A stretch of DNA of 64,000 nucleotides from JACRBR01 sp964371355 (GTDB lineage: Bacteria > Chloroflexota > Dehalococcoidia > DSTF01 > JACRBR01). This document shows, in pieces, positions 56,735-64,000 of this stretch. A program made the translations under genes and the position numbers. The stretch is from contig CAYJMG010000009.1 in NCBI GenBank assembly GCA_964371355.1, positions 60,926-124,925 on the forward strand, written 5' to 3'. The notes under the pieces were generated by a model. The model worked only from the letters and a program-made list of their open reading frames with translations, searched no databases and was not told the origin of the DNA. Position 1 is the first letter of the stretch. Every line of letters starts with the position of its first letter.

Positions 56735-56995
56735 GTGGGCATCCGGCCGGAGCACGTTCACGCGCGGGAGTTCGTGCCGCCGGGGATCCGCCCGGCGTCT
56801 GCGCGCGCGACCGTCGAAGTGGCAGAGCCGCTGGGGAACGAGATCTTCCTGCACCTTCGCCTAGAAGGGCGCCCGCTGCTGGCACGGGTCGACGCCCGAA
56901 CGGAGGCGCGACCCGGTCAGGAGATCGAGATCGCGCTCGATCTCGGGCGGCTGTACGCGTTCGATCCGGCGACCGACGAGGCGATCGCGGGCTGA
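56735..56995 (+). CDS. Standalone TOBE-domain protein
   Basis: This 86-residue frame is the C-terminal OB-fold/TOBE part of a MalK/UgpC-type sugar ABC ATPase without its ATPase: GIRPEHVHAREFVPPG, ATVEVAEPLGNEIFLHLRLEG, RTEARPGQEIEIALDLGRLYAFDPATDEAIAG. The normal partner is about 240 residues N-terminal and is absent. However, GTG 56735 has GGAAGGGAGG at 56719-56729 at the right distance, so the piece may be expressed. It could be a gene remnant or a free sensor or anchoring domain. An in-frame TGA at 56714-56716 excludes a longer frame. Confidence 0.6.
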   Translation: MGIRPEHVHAREFVPPGIRPASARATVEVAEPLGNEIFLHLRLEGRPLLARVDARTEARPGQEIEIALDLGRLYAFDPATDEAIAG

Positions 56996-57013
56996 GCGGG
57001 AGGATTCGCAAGC

Positions 57014-58588
57014 TCAGTTCACGCGGCGCGCCCCCTGCCAGTACAGCTCCCGGATCAGGAACTTCTGCAGTTTGCCGGTCGCCGTGCGAGGCAGCGATTC
57101 CACGAATTCCACCGTCGTCGGGCACTTGAAGTGCGCCAGGTGCTGGCGGCTGAAGTCGATGATCTCCTGCTCGGTGGGCGCATGGCCGTCGCGCACGACG
57201 ATGAGCGCCTTTGGTGTCTCGCCCCACTTCTCGCTGGGCACGCCGATGACAGCGCACTCCAGCACCGCGGGGTGCTTGTACAGCGCGTCCTCGATCTCGG
57301 GCGAGGAGATGTTCTCGCCGCCAGAGATGATGACGTCCTTCTTGCGGTCGACGATGTGGATGCTGCCGGTCTCGTCCCAGACGGCGAGGTCGCCCGTGTG
57401 GAAGTAGCCGTCGTAGATCGCCTTGGCGGTCTCGTCGGGTTGCTCCCAGTAACCCTTTAGGACGACGTTGGAGCGCGCGCACACCTCGCCGATGCTGACG
57501 CCGTCCCGCGGCACAGGTCGCCCCTCGTCGTCGAGCAGCTGGATCTCGACGCCGATGGCCTCGACGCCGGCGCGCGAGCGGCGCGCGTAGTCGCCGGCCG
57601 TGTAGTGGTAGTCCGGGTGCGACACCGTGAGGATGGGTGCGGTCTCGGTAAGGCCGTAGATCTGAATGAACTCCCACCCAAGCTCCTGCTCCAGCTTTTG
57701 GATGAATGCCGCGGGCGGTGGGGCCCCGGCGATGGTGAAGCGGGGGCGCGTCGCGATGGTGTGATTCGCCCTGCCCTCGTAGTTCAGGATGGTGCTGAGG
57801 ACGGCCGGGGCCATACAGGCGAACGTGACGCCCTCCTGCTCGATGAGCCGGTAGATGTCCGGGCCGTTCACCGCGCGTAAGACGACGTGTGTGGCGCCCA
57901 TCGCGGTGAGTGCGAACGGGCCGCCCCAGCCGCTCGCGTGGAACATGGGCAGTGTCCACAGCTCGACGTCGTCGTGCGTGATGCGCAGGTGGGCGATGAA
58001 GTTGTAGGCGTTGATGTAGCAGTTGCGGTGGGTGAGCATCACGCCCTTGGGCCGGGCGGTGGTGCCCGACGTGTAGTTGATCGAGAGGACGTCGTTCTCG
58101 TCTTGCTCGATGGGCGGGGGAGCCGTCTCCGGCTGGCCCGCGATGAGCGTCTCCCAGTCGGCCCAGCCCGTCGGCGGATCGCCCCCGTCCTGGGCCACGA
58201 TCCAGTGCTTCACGGACGACAGGTTCGGCCGGATCTCGTCGACGACCCGCGTGTAGTCGTAGTCGACGAGCACGCACGTCACGCCGGCATGGTTGATGAT
58301 GTACTCGTGGTCTGTGGCGGCAAGGCGGTAGTTCAGGGGCACGATGATCGCGCCGATCTGCGAGACGCCGTAGTAGCTCTCGAGGAAGAAGTGGGAGTTT
58401 GGGCTGAGGATGCAGACGCGGTCGCCCTTGCGGACGCCGAGCGAGAGGAGGGCGTGGGAGAGGCGGTTCGCGCGCGCCTGGAAGTCGCGGTAGGTGAAGC
58501 GCAGGTCACCGTCGACGATGGCGGTCTTGTCGCCGTAGAGCTTGGCGGCGCGGCGGAGAAAGTCGTTGATCAGCAGGGGGACTTCCAT
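57014..58588 (-). CDS. Acyl-CoA ligase (AMP-dependent synthetase)
   Basis: This 524-residue adenylate-forming enzyme has the AMP motif NYTSGTTARPKGVMLTHRN, QIYGLTETAPILTVSH, YFHTGDLAVWDETGSIHIVDRKKDVIISGGENIS and the terminal Lys in RTATGKLQKFLIRE. It activates a carboxylic acid as the acyl-CoA. Substrates of relatives range from medium-chain fatty to aromatic acids. The ATG 58586-58588 is preceded by GAGGAG in the loop of a hairpin (58592-58613). It is divergent from an AraC-type gene that may regulate it. Confidence 0.9.
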   Translation of the reverse strand: MEVPLLINDFLRRAAKLYGDKTAIVDGDLRFTYRDFQARANRLSHALLSLGVRKGDRVCILSPNSHFFLESYYGVSQIGAIIVPLNYRLAATDHEYIINHAGVTCVLVDYDYTRVVDEIRPNLSSVKHWIVAQDGGDPPTGWADWETLIAGQPETAPPPIEQDENDVLSINYTSGTTARPKGVMLTHRNCYINAYNFIAHLRITHDDVELWTLPMFHASGWGGPFALTAMGATHVVLRAVNGPDIYRLIEQEGVTFACMAPAVLSTILNYEGRANHTIATRPRFTIAGAPPPAAFIQKLEQELGWEFIQIYGLTETAPILTVSHPDYHYTAGDYARRSRAGVEAIGVEIQLLDDEGRPVPRDGVSIGEVCARSNVVLKGYWEQPDETAKAIYDGYFHTGDLAVWDETGSIHIVDRKKDVIISGGENISSPEIEDALYKHPAVLECAVIGVPSEKWGETPKALIVVRDGHAPTEQEIIDFSRQHLAHFKCPTTVEFVESLPRTATGKLQKFLIRELYWQGARRVN

Positions 58589-58591
58589 TAT

Positions 58592-58613
58592 CGGTACGCC
58601 TCCTCGCGTACCG
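58592..58613 (-). promoter_or_regulatory. Hairpin presenting the ribosome site of the acyl-CoA ligase gene
   Basis: On the minus strand, CGGTACGC, GAGGAG and GCGTACCG follow in order, so the Shine-Dalgarno sequence forms the exact loop of an 8-base perfect stem. The ATG follows four bases later. It could expose or hide the ribosome site, or be an operator. Confidence 0.55.
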
Positions 58614-58679
58614 GCGATCTTACAGCGGAGGCGCCTGGACGGGAATGCATTTCGGCCAGACTGGACATTTCACCGCTGG

Positions 58680-58694
58680 TGACACGTCGTGTCA
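58680..58694. promoter_or_regulatory. 15-base palindrome in the divergent promoter region
   Basis: TGACACG-T-CGTGTCA has perfect 7-base arms. It lies 48 bases upstream of the AraC-type gene and 92 bases upstream of the ligase gene, a good candidate operator for the regulator. Confidence 0.5.
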
Positions 58695-58741
58695 GGAGCG
58701 GCTTGCGGCGTCGCGCCGCGCGGGCGTAGCCTGACCGGCAC

Positions 58742-59596
58742 ATGGAGGACGAAGTGACCATCGTCCGCGAGGAGCGCGGCGGCGTGCGCAGCGAGAACGT
58801 GATCGGCTCGCCGCATGCTGCGCTGCGCGCGCACGTGCGCTCCTACGTGGGGTACACGTCGAACACGGACGGTGTAACGCGGCGGCGGCATACGCCCCGC
58901 GGCATCGTCCCGCTCATCATCACGCTGGGCCCGCGGATCGGCATCATCGAGGGTGCTGCAGGGCGGGGTCCGGCGACGTACGTCGATGCCTTCGTCGCGG
59001 GGATGCATGACGTGTACGCCGTGTCGGAGTCCCGTGGCGAGGCGTGCGGGATCCAGATTGACTTTGCACCGCTCTCGGGCTACCTGCTCCTGGGCCGTGC
59101 CATGTCCGACCTGACGAACCGGGCGGTCACGATCGACGACGTATTCGGCGTGGAGGGCCCGCTTCTTCGCGAGCAGCTCATGGAAGCGCACGGATGGGCC
59201 GAGCGCTTTCGCCTGCTCGATGGGTTCATCGCGCGTCGCCTCTCTCGCGCCCGGGCCGCATCCCCGGCCGTAGCGTGGGCGTGGCGGCGGCTGAGCGAAA
59301 CTACGGGCGCCGTGCCTGTTACCGAACTCGCGCGGGAGATCGGCTGGAGCCGGAAGCACCTGGCAGCGCAGTTTCGGGAGCAGATCGGCCTGCCGCCGAA
59401 GACGGTGGCCCGGATCCTGCGCTTCGAGCATGTCGAGCACGCCATCCTCGACGGCGTGGAGCTGGGCTGGGGTGACCTCGCCGCGCGCTGCGGGTACTAC
59501 GATCAGGCGCACCTCATCCGCGACTTCCGCGAGTTCGCCGGCGTGACGCCAGTCGAGTACGTGGCTCGGCGGCTGCCCGATGGGCTGGAAGACTGA
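58742..59596 (+). CDS. AraC-family transcriptional regulator
   Basis: This 284-residue protein has an N-terminal sensing part (about 1-170, of the DUF6597/AraC-binding type with RGIVPLIITLG and GIQIDFAPLSGYLLLGR) and a C-terminal AraC domain with two HTH units: VTELAREIGWSRKHLAAQFREQIG and GDLAARCGYYDQAHLIRDFREFAGVTPVEY. The effector is unknown. The gene is divergent from the acyl-CoA ligase gene with a 153-base gap that holds a palindrome and a hairpin. Confidence 0.9.
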   Translation: MEDEVTIVREERGGVRSENVIGSPHAALRAHVRSYVGYTSNTDGVTRRRHTPRGIVPLIITLGPRIGIIEGAAGRGPATYVDAFVAGMHDVYAVSESRGEACGIQIDFAPLSGYLLLGRAMSDLTNRAVTIDDVFGVEGPLLREQLMEAHGWAERFRLLDGFIARRLSRARAASPAVAWAWRRLSETTGAVPVTELAREIGWSRKHLAAQFREQIGLPPKTVARILRFEHVEHAILDGVELGWGDLAARCGYYDQAHLIRDFREFAGVTPVEYVARRLPDGLED

Positions 59597-59624
59597 GCCA
59601 GGCTCGCGGCACACTACGGTCACC

Positions 59625-60134
59625 ATGGAGCTTCGTACCTCAAGACTGCTGCTTCGTCCGTTCCAGCCCGGCGACGCCGACGCCTTCGCGGCGTTCGCCG
59701 ATGATCCGGCGTACCGCCGATACCTGGGACCTGATCACCCTTCGCCTCAACAGCTCGTCGAGAACAACGTAGCCGCGGATCGCGCGAGAGAGCCCTCATG
59801 GGTCATCTGCATGGAGGGCGCAGTGGTCGGCTCCATCTTCCTCGGCGTGCAACCCGCGGACCGGACGGCCGAGCTGGCGTGCCTTCTATCGCCCGGCGTG
59901 TGGGGTCAGGGGGTTGCGGGCGAGGCCGGGCGCGCGGTTGTCGACTTCGCGTTCGAGTTGATGGGCATGGAGAAGGTGTTCGCGCGCGCGGAGGCCGGGA
60001 ATGCAGCGTCGCGCCGCGCGATGGAGAAGGCTGGCATGCGCCAGGAGGGCTTGCTTCGCTCGCACCGCGGCGACCGCGTCGACGAGGTGGTCTACGGGCT
60101 CACCCGCGACGATTGGCAGGCTGGCCGTGGGTAA
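59625..60134 (+). CDS. GNAT-family N-acetyltransferase (RimJ/RimL type)
   Basis: This 169-residue protein reads LRTSRLLLRPFQPGDADAFAAFADDPA, then VGSIFLGVQPADRTAELACLLSPGVWGQGVAGEAGRAVVDFAFE (acetyl-CoA-binding stretch) and VFARAEAGNAASRRAMEKAGMRQEG, the RimJ/RimL pattern. It transfers acetyl groups to amines, such as ribosomal protein N-termini or small amines. ATG 59625 was chosen by similarity; ATG 59580 would lie inside the AraC gene. Confidence 0.88.
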   Translation: MELRTSRLLLRPFQPGDADAFAAFADDPAYRRYLGPDHPSPQQLVENNVAADRAREPSWVICMEGAVVGSIFLGVQPADRTAELACLLSPGVWGQGVAGEAGRAVVDFAFELMGMEKVFARAEAGNAASRRAMEKAGMRQEGLLRSHRGDRVDEVVYGLTRDDWQAGRG

Positions 60135-60206
60135 CATCCGTACAAGACAGCCTCCTCGCGCGAGGCTACGGTGGTTCTACCCGCACAGAGCGTAAGGAGC
60201 GACGCC

Positions 60207-60626
60207 ATGGGACACGAAACCGCAACCATCCATCCCTGTCTGTTCTATCGAGATACGCGCGCAGCCATCGACTGGCTGGAGCGCGCGTTCGGCTTCCGCC
60301 AGCTCATGGCCGTGCCTGACGAGCAGGGCCGGATCGTGCATGCGGAGCTGGCCCTCGGCCCCGTCGTGATCATGGCCGGTGACGTCGGCGCGGGGAGCAT
60401 GGCCAAGGCCACGACACCGCGCGACTCCGGCGGCTACACGCAGTCCGTGTACGTGGCCCTCGACGACGACGACGTGCGGGCGCACTACGAGCGCGCGAAA
60501 GCCGCGGGCGCGGAGATCACGCGCGAACTGGAGACGAACGACTACGGTGGGACGGGCTACGTGGTGCGCGATCCGGAAGGCCACGAGTGGAGTTTCGGCA
60601 GTTACCGGCCGGAGATCTCCCGTTGA
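60207..60626 (+). CDS. VOC-family protein (PhnB/glyoxalase-like)
   Basis: This 139-residue protein has the paired beta-alpha-beta units of VOC proteins: HPCLFYRDTRAAIDWLERAFGF, VHAELALGPVVIMAGDVG, YVALDDDDVRAHYERAKAAGAEI, and GYVVRDPEGHEWSFGSY. ATG 60207 follows TAAGGAG. It precedes another VOC gene by 31 bases; the two form a pair of intact paralogue-like genes. The substrate is unknown. Confidence 0.85.
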   Translation: MGHETATIHPCLFYRDTRAAIDWLERAFGFRQLMAVPDEQGRIVHAELALGPVVIMAGDVGAGSMAKATTPRDSGGYTQSVYVALDDDDVRAHYERAKAAGAEITRELETNDYGGTGYVVRDPEGHEWSFGSYRPEISR

Positions 60627-60657
60627 GTGCGCGCGTCACACGCGAACTGGAGCGACG

Positions 60658-61080
60658 ATGATGAGCGACGACGACGGATACGGGCGAGTGACGGCGTACC
60701 TCTGTGCCAACGGCGCGGCGGAGGCGATCGAGTTCTACAAGAAGGCGTTCGGCGCGGAGGAACGCTACCGCATCGACATGGACGGCCGCATCGGCCACGC
60801 TGAGCTGACGGTCGGCGAGACGGTGCTGTTTCTCTCGGACGAATGGGCCGAGTACAAGGTGCTATCGCCCAACACGCTGAAGGGCAGCTCGGTGTCGTTC
60901 GTGCTGGAGGTGGCGGACGTGGATGCGGCCTGGGGCCGGGCGATCGGCGCCGGCGCGCGCGTCGAGCGGCCGATCACGGTAGCGCCGTACGGGCGTGGCG
61001 GATGGCTGATCGATCCGTTCGGCCATCGCTGGAACCTGACGACGCCGAACCCGGACTTCGATCCGGAAGACATGCGGTAG
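60658..61080 (+). CDS. VOC-family protein (PhnB-like)
   Basis: This 140-residue protein has VTAYLCANGAAEAIEFYKKAFGAEE, IGHAELTVGETVLFLSDEW, SVSFVLEVADVDAAWGRAIGAGARV and RGGWLIDPFGHRWNL, the PhnB-like branch of the VOC superfamily. GGAG lies at 60649-60652; ATG 60658 or 60661 may start it. Similarity to the preceding gene suggests an old duplication, but the sequences are diverged. Confidence 0.85.
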   Translation: MMSDDDGYGRVTAYLCANGAAEAIEFYKKAFGAEERYRIDMDGRIGHAELTVGETVLFLSDEWAEYKVLSPNTLKGSSVSFVLEVADVDAAWGRAIGAGARVERPITVAPYGRGGWLIDPFGHRWNLTTPNPDFDPEDMR

Positions 61081-61146
61081 CGGTCGAACAGTCAAGACGG
61101 TTGATTGGCGCCAGGATAAGGTCGCAAGATCTCTTGCGAGAAGGAG

Positions 61147-61827
61147 ATGAAGTTGTCGGAGCGATCACGAATCCCCGCTGACGACGCTTTCGGTGGCCGG
61201 AACCCAACGAGTCACGAACGGCAGACGGGACGGCCCTGGGACGCGTCGTACCGCGACGGCCCGGCGCCCTGGGATATCGGCCAGCCACAGCCGGCAATCG
61301 TGCGGCTGGCATCCGCAGGCGGATTCGCCGGAGCGGTGCTCGATGCGGGCTGCGGGACCGGGGAGAATGCGCTTCACGTCGCGTCGCTGGGACTGCCAGT
61401 CCTGGGCATCGACGTAGCTGAGATCGCGCTGGCGATGGCCCGAGAAAAGGCCGCGGGCCGTGGGATCGATGCTGAGTTCGCCGCGGCAGACGCGTTCCAG
61501 CTGGAGCGCCTGGGGCGCACGTTCGATACGGTGCTGGACTGCGGGCTGTTCCACACCTTCGACGCCGACGAGCGACCAGGATACGTGGCGAGTCTGGCGT
61601 TGGTGACGAAGGCAGATGGAACCTTGTATGTGTTGTGCTTCAGTGACAATGGCCCCGACACGGGCCCGCACCCCGTCAGTCAGGCAGGGCTGAGAGCCGT
61701 GTTCAACGCCGGAAGTGGATGGAACATCACCGCTATCGGAGCGGACAGGGTTCAGACGAGATTCCACGGCGACAACGGCGCACCGGCGTGGCTCGCGACG
61801 ATCAAGCGGACCCAGACAGGAGGCTGA
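61147..61827 (+). CDS. Class I SAM-dependent methyltransferase
   Basis: This 226-residue methyltransferase has motif I VLDAGCGTGENALHVAS, followed by VLGIDVAEIALAMAREKAAG and DTVLDCGLFHTFDADER. The N-terminal PWDIGQPQPAIVRLA is typical of thiopurine/thioether-like and related small-molecule methyltransferases. The annotated ATG 61147 directly follows AAGGAG, which leaves no spacer; TTG 61153 fits the ribosome site better and would drop two residues. Confidence 0.88.
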   Translation: MKLSERSRIPADDAFGGRNPTSHERQTGRPWDASYRDGPAPWDIGQPQPAIVRLASAGGFAGAVLDAGCGTGENALHVASLGLPVLGIDVAEIALAMAREKAAGRGIDAEFAAADAFQLERLGRTFDTVLDCGLFHTFDADERPGYVASLALVTKADGTLYVLCFSDNGPDTGPHPVSQAGLRAVFNAGSGWNITAIGADRVQTRFHGDNGAPAWLATIKRTQTGG

Positions 61828-61833
61828 GGGGCG

Positions 61834-62304
61834 GTGCCGATGTGGAAGGCGTTCGAGGAGGCGGAACCAGAGTTCGCCGCGAGGGTGCGGCGGCTGTTCG
61901 ACGCCGGCCGGCACAAAACAATCGCGACGATCCGCGCCGACGGCTCGCCGCGCATCTCCGGCATCGAGTGCGAGTTCGCGGATGGCAATTTGCGCTTTGG
62001 TTCGATGACCGGTGCACGAAAGGGGACGGACCTCAAGCGGGATCCCCGCTTCGCCCTGCACGGCCCGACCTTCCACCCCGAGGAGGGCAAGGAGAGCGAT
62101 TGGCCCGGCGAGGCCAAGGTCGCCGGGCGAGCCATCCCGGCTGGCCCCGTGACCACGGATGAGGGCAGCGAGCATCCGGACGGGGAAATGTTCATCGCCG
62201 ACATAGTCGAAGTCGTCATCACCCACCTAAACGCCGAGGCTACGAGGCTTGTCGTCGAATCCTGGACGCCCGGGCGAGGACTGCGAAGGGTCGAGCGCGA
62301 CTAG
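61834..62304 (+). CDS. Pyridoxamine 5'-phosphate oxidase-family protein
   Basis: This 156-residue split-barrel flavin- or F420-binding protein contains RLFDAGRHKTIATIRADGSPRISGIECEF, FGSMTGARKGTDLKRDPRFALHGPTF and VVITHLNAEATRLVVESW, the PNPOx-like fold. Members reduce small molecules or bind F420; the cofactor cannot be told. It begins at GTG 61834 (or ATG 61840) seven bases after the methyltransferase gene, and is coupled with it. Confidence 0.82.
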   Translation: MPMWKAFEEAEPEFAARVRRLFDAGRHKTIATIRADGSPRISGIECEFADGNLRFGSMTGARKGTDLKRDPRFALHGPTFHPEEGKESDWPGEAKVAGRAIPAGPVTTDEGSEHPDGEMFIADIVEVVITHLNAEATRLVVESWTPGRGLRRVERD

Positions 62305-62330
62305 CTGTAGTTCCCGCGCAGGTTGTTGAA

Positions 62331-62351
62331 GCGGGCTGGCTGAAAGCCCGC
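62331..62351. terminator. Hairpin after the PNPOx-like gene
   Basis: GCGGGCT (62331-62337) and AGCCCGC (62345-62351) form a 7-base stem, 27 bases after the stop of the plus-strand gene. A similar hairpin with a TGAA loop lies near position 62-80. Confidence 0.55.
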
Positions 62352-62391
62352 CCAGCCTGATGTGTGCCACGCGCCCTGCACTACAAGCGAG

Positions 62392-62420
62392 GAGGCGCCC
62401 GCAAGCACCGCGGGCGCCTC
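62392..62420. terminator. Terminator of dnaK
   Basis: GAGGCGCCCGC (62392-62402) and GCGGGCGCCTC (62410-62420) form a perfect 11-base stem with a 7-base loop, 34 bases past the dnaK stop on the minus strand. A short heptamer-type repeat (GCTGTTT, CCTGTTC) lies between at 62433-62453. Confidence 0.75.
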
Positions 62421-62453
62421 TACTCTCTACTTGCTGTTTCCTGTTCCCTGCGA

Positions 62454-64000
62454 TTACACCTCGCGGAACTCGCCTTCTACGGTGCCTTCTTCGGCGGGGC
62501 CTTCGGCGCCGGGCTCACCCTCCGGTCCCGTGCCGTCGGGGCTGGGGGCGCCCTGCGCGCCGTAAACGGCCTGGCCGATGCGCTGCATCGCCTCGCCCAG
62601 CTCGTTCGTTGCCGACCGGATGGTGTCGGTAGTGCCGGACTGCAGCGCGCTGCGCACGGCCGCGACTTTCCCTTCGACTTCCGACTTCAGGTCGGGCGGG
62701 ATCTTGTCCGCGTTCTCGCGCAGAGTCTTTTCTGCCTGGTACGCCATGCTGTCGGCCGTATTGCGGATCTCGATATCCTCGCGACGCTCCTTGTCCTCGG
62801 CCGCGTGCATCTCCGCTTCCTTCTGCAGCCGCTCGACCTCGTCCTTCGACAGACCACCGCCGGCCGTGATCGTGATCTTCTGCTCCTTGCCGGTCGCCTT
62901 GTCGCGGGCGGAGACGTTCAGGATGCCGTTCGCGTCCAGGTCGAAGGTCACCTCCACCTGGGGCACGCCGCGCGGGGCGGGCAGGATGCCGTCGAGAATG
63001 AAGCGGCCCAGCGACTTGTTGTCCTGCGCCATTGCGCGCTCGCCCTGGAGCACGTGGATCTCGACCGAGGGCTGGTTATCGGCCGCGGTGGAGAACACCT
63101 GGGACTTGCTGGTGGGGATGGTGGTGTTGCGGGTGATGAGGGGCGTCGCCACGCCGCCCAGCGTCTCGATGCCCAGCGTCAGCGGCGTGACGTCCAGCAG
63201 CAGCACGTCGCGCACTTCGCCCTTCAGCACGCCGGCCTGGATCGCGGCGCCGATGGCGACGACCTCGTCCGGGTTCACGCCCTTGTGGGGCTCCTTGCCG
63301 AAGAACTGGCGGACCTTCTCCTGCACGAGCGGCATGCGCGTCTGGCCGCCGACCAGCACCACCTCGTCGATCTGCGCAGCGGTGAGCCCGGCGTCCTGGA
63401 GGGCGGCCTTCAGCGGCACGAGCGTGTTCTCCACGAGTTCGCCCACAAGCTGCTCCAGCTTGGCGCGCGTGATCGTGATCGCCATGTGCTTCGGGCCTTC
63501 GGCGTCGGCGGTGATGAACGGCAGGTTCACCTCCGTCTGCTGGGCCGACGACAGCTCGATCTTCGCCTTCTCCGCCGCCTCCTTCAGCCGCTGGAGGGCC
63601 ATGCGGTCCTGCTTCAGATCGATGCCCTGCTCGCGCTTGAACTCGGTTACCAGGAAGTCGATGACGCGCTGGTCGAAGTCGTCGCCGCCCAGGTGGGTGT
63701 CGCCGTTGGTGGACTTCACCTGGAAGGTGCCTTCGCCCAGCTCGAGGATCGAGATGTCGAAGGTGCCGCCGCCCAGGTCGTAGACGGCGATGACCTCCTC
63801 GCCCTTCTTGTCGAGGCCGTAGGCCAGCGAGGCGGCCGTCGGTTCGTTGATGATGCGCAGGACTTCGAGGCCGGCGATCTTGCCGGCGTCCTTGGTCGCC
63901 TGGCGCTGGGCGTCGTTGAAGTAGGCGGGCACGGTGATCACGGCCTGAGTAACCGTTTCGCCCAAATGGCGCTCGGCGGTTTCCTTCATCTTTTGCAGGA
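62454..64000 (-). CDS. dnaK: Molecular chaperone DnaK (Hsp70), 5' part outside the window
   Basis: DnaK holds unfolded proteins with ATP and DnaJ/GrpE. The window contains the C-terminal 515 or so codons: the rest of the ATPase domain (LQKMKETAERHLGETVTQAVITVPAYFND, IINEPTAASLAYGLDKKG, YDLGGGTFDISILELG, VVLVGGQTRMPLVQ), the linker DVLLLDVTPLTLGIET, the substrate-binding part (VEIHVLQGERAMA, GVPQVEVTFDLDANGILNVSA) and the helical lid with an acidic tail ending EGEFREV. About 110 residues at the N-terminus are missing past 64000. grpE and dnaJ are not visible. Confidence 0.97.
   Translation of the reverse strand, partial: LQKMKETAERHLGETVTQAVITVPAYFNDAQRQATKDAGKIAGLEVLRIINEPTAASLAYGLDKKGEEVIAVYDLGGGTFDISILELGEGTFQVKSTNGDTHLGGDDFDQRVIDFLVTEFKREQGIDLKQDRMALQRLKEAAEKAKIELSSAQQTEVNLPFITADAEGPKHMAITITRAKLEQLVGELVENTLVPLKAALQDAGLTAAQIDEVVLVGGQTRMPLVQEKVRQFFGKEPHKGVNPDEVVAIGAAIQAGVLKGEVRDVLLLDVTPLTLGIETLGGVATPLITRNTTIPTSKSQVFSTAADNQPSVEIHVLQGERAMAQDNKSLGRFILDGILPAPRGVPQVEVTFDLDANGILNVSARDKATGKEQKITITAGGGLSKDEVERLQKEAEMHAAEDKERREDIEIRNTADSMAYQAEKTLRENADKIPPDLKSEVEGKVAAVRSALQSGTTDTIRSATNELGEAMQRIGQAVYGAQGAPSPDGTGPEGEPGAEGPAEEGTVEGEFREV

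Noticed and set aside
1..64000. CRISPR arrays, insertion sequences, prophage genes
   Set aside because: No regularly spaced 25-40 base repeats with unique spacers, no transposase or phage structural motif in any frame; the tandem repeats have no spacers.

Overview
The window is chromosomal DNA of a high-GC bacterium, most likely a member of the phylum Chloroflexota (inference). The evidence is an origin-type block (rpmH-rnpA-yidD-yidC-jag, then parA-parB with perfect parS sites), several lipoproteins handled by Lgt, surface proteins with sortase-like tails, System II cytochrome c maturation genes (resB and ccsB), and no outer-membrane assembly genes. Frequent GTG and TTG starts and chains of 4-base ATGA or GTGA overlaps are typical throughout. 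The left edge (1-236) is a poor assembly join with ten Ns.

Layout. 0.2-3.1 kb: resB, lgt and a glutaredoxin-like gene. 3.1-5.7 kb (minus): ABC exporter plus a glycerophosphodiester phosphodiesterase. 5.9-8.4 kb: molybdate transporter modABC. 8.6-10.6 kb: coenzyme A genes coaX and coaBC. 10.6-17.3 kb (minus): a chain of small enzymes (a frameshifted VOC protein, SGNH esterase, DUF429-like protein, ThpR), then amidohydrolase, aminotransferase, enoyl-CoA hydratase and a proline-rich surface protein. 17.5-22.9 kb (minus): a tetrapyrrole operon in the order HTH regulator, precorrin-2 dehydrogenase, hemA, hemC, cobA-hemD. 24.7-30.0 kb (minus): a very large MacB/FtsX-type permease with its ATPase, then a HAAS/PadR pair with a recognisable promoter and operator.

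32.0-40.1 kb is the origin-proximal block: rpmH with a good promoter, rnpA, yidD, a beta-propeller lipoprotein, yidC, jag, parS, a PfkB kinase, a second parS, parA, parB and a lipoprotein. No dnaA gene or cluster of DnaA boxes was seen. 40.2-43.1 kb holds an OmpR-type regulator with a degenerate receiver domain, a secreted acidic protein and a UbiA prenyltransferase.

43.1-51.5 kb is the accessory part: lower coding density, dispersed repeats, small genes (retropepsin plus DUF5678, a GIY-YIG domain protein with SOS-like boxes, a HAD phosphatase), a possible structured RNA, and the ssuD-ssuE pair for sulfur scavenging from sulfonates. 51.5-64 kb returns to ordinary genes: ccsB, a D-cysteine desulfhydrase-like enzyme, an MMPL transporter, a lone TOBE domain, an acyl-CoA ligase divergent from an AraC regulator, several small enzymes, and dnaK running off the right edge.

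The most distinctive feature of the window is a set of 7-9 base tandem repeats that fill gaps between genes and in places run into gene ends (cobA-hemD, hemC, ssuD), together with two diverged copies of a roughly 435-base noncoding element. No tRNA, rRNA, CRISPR array, insertion sequence or prophage was found.
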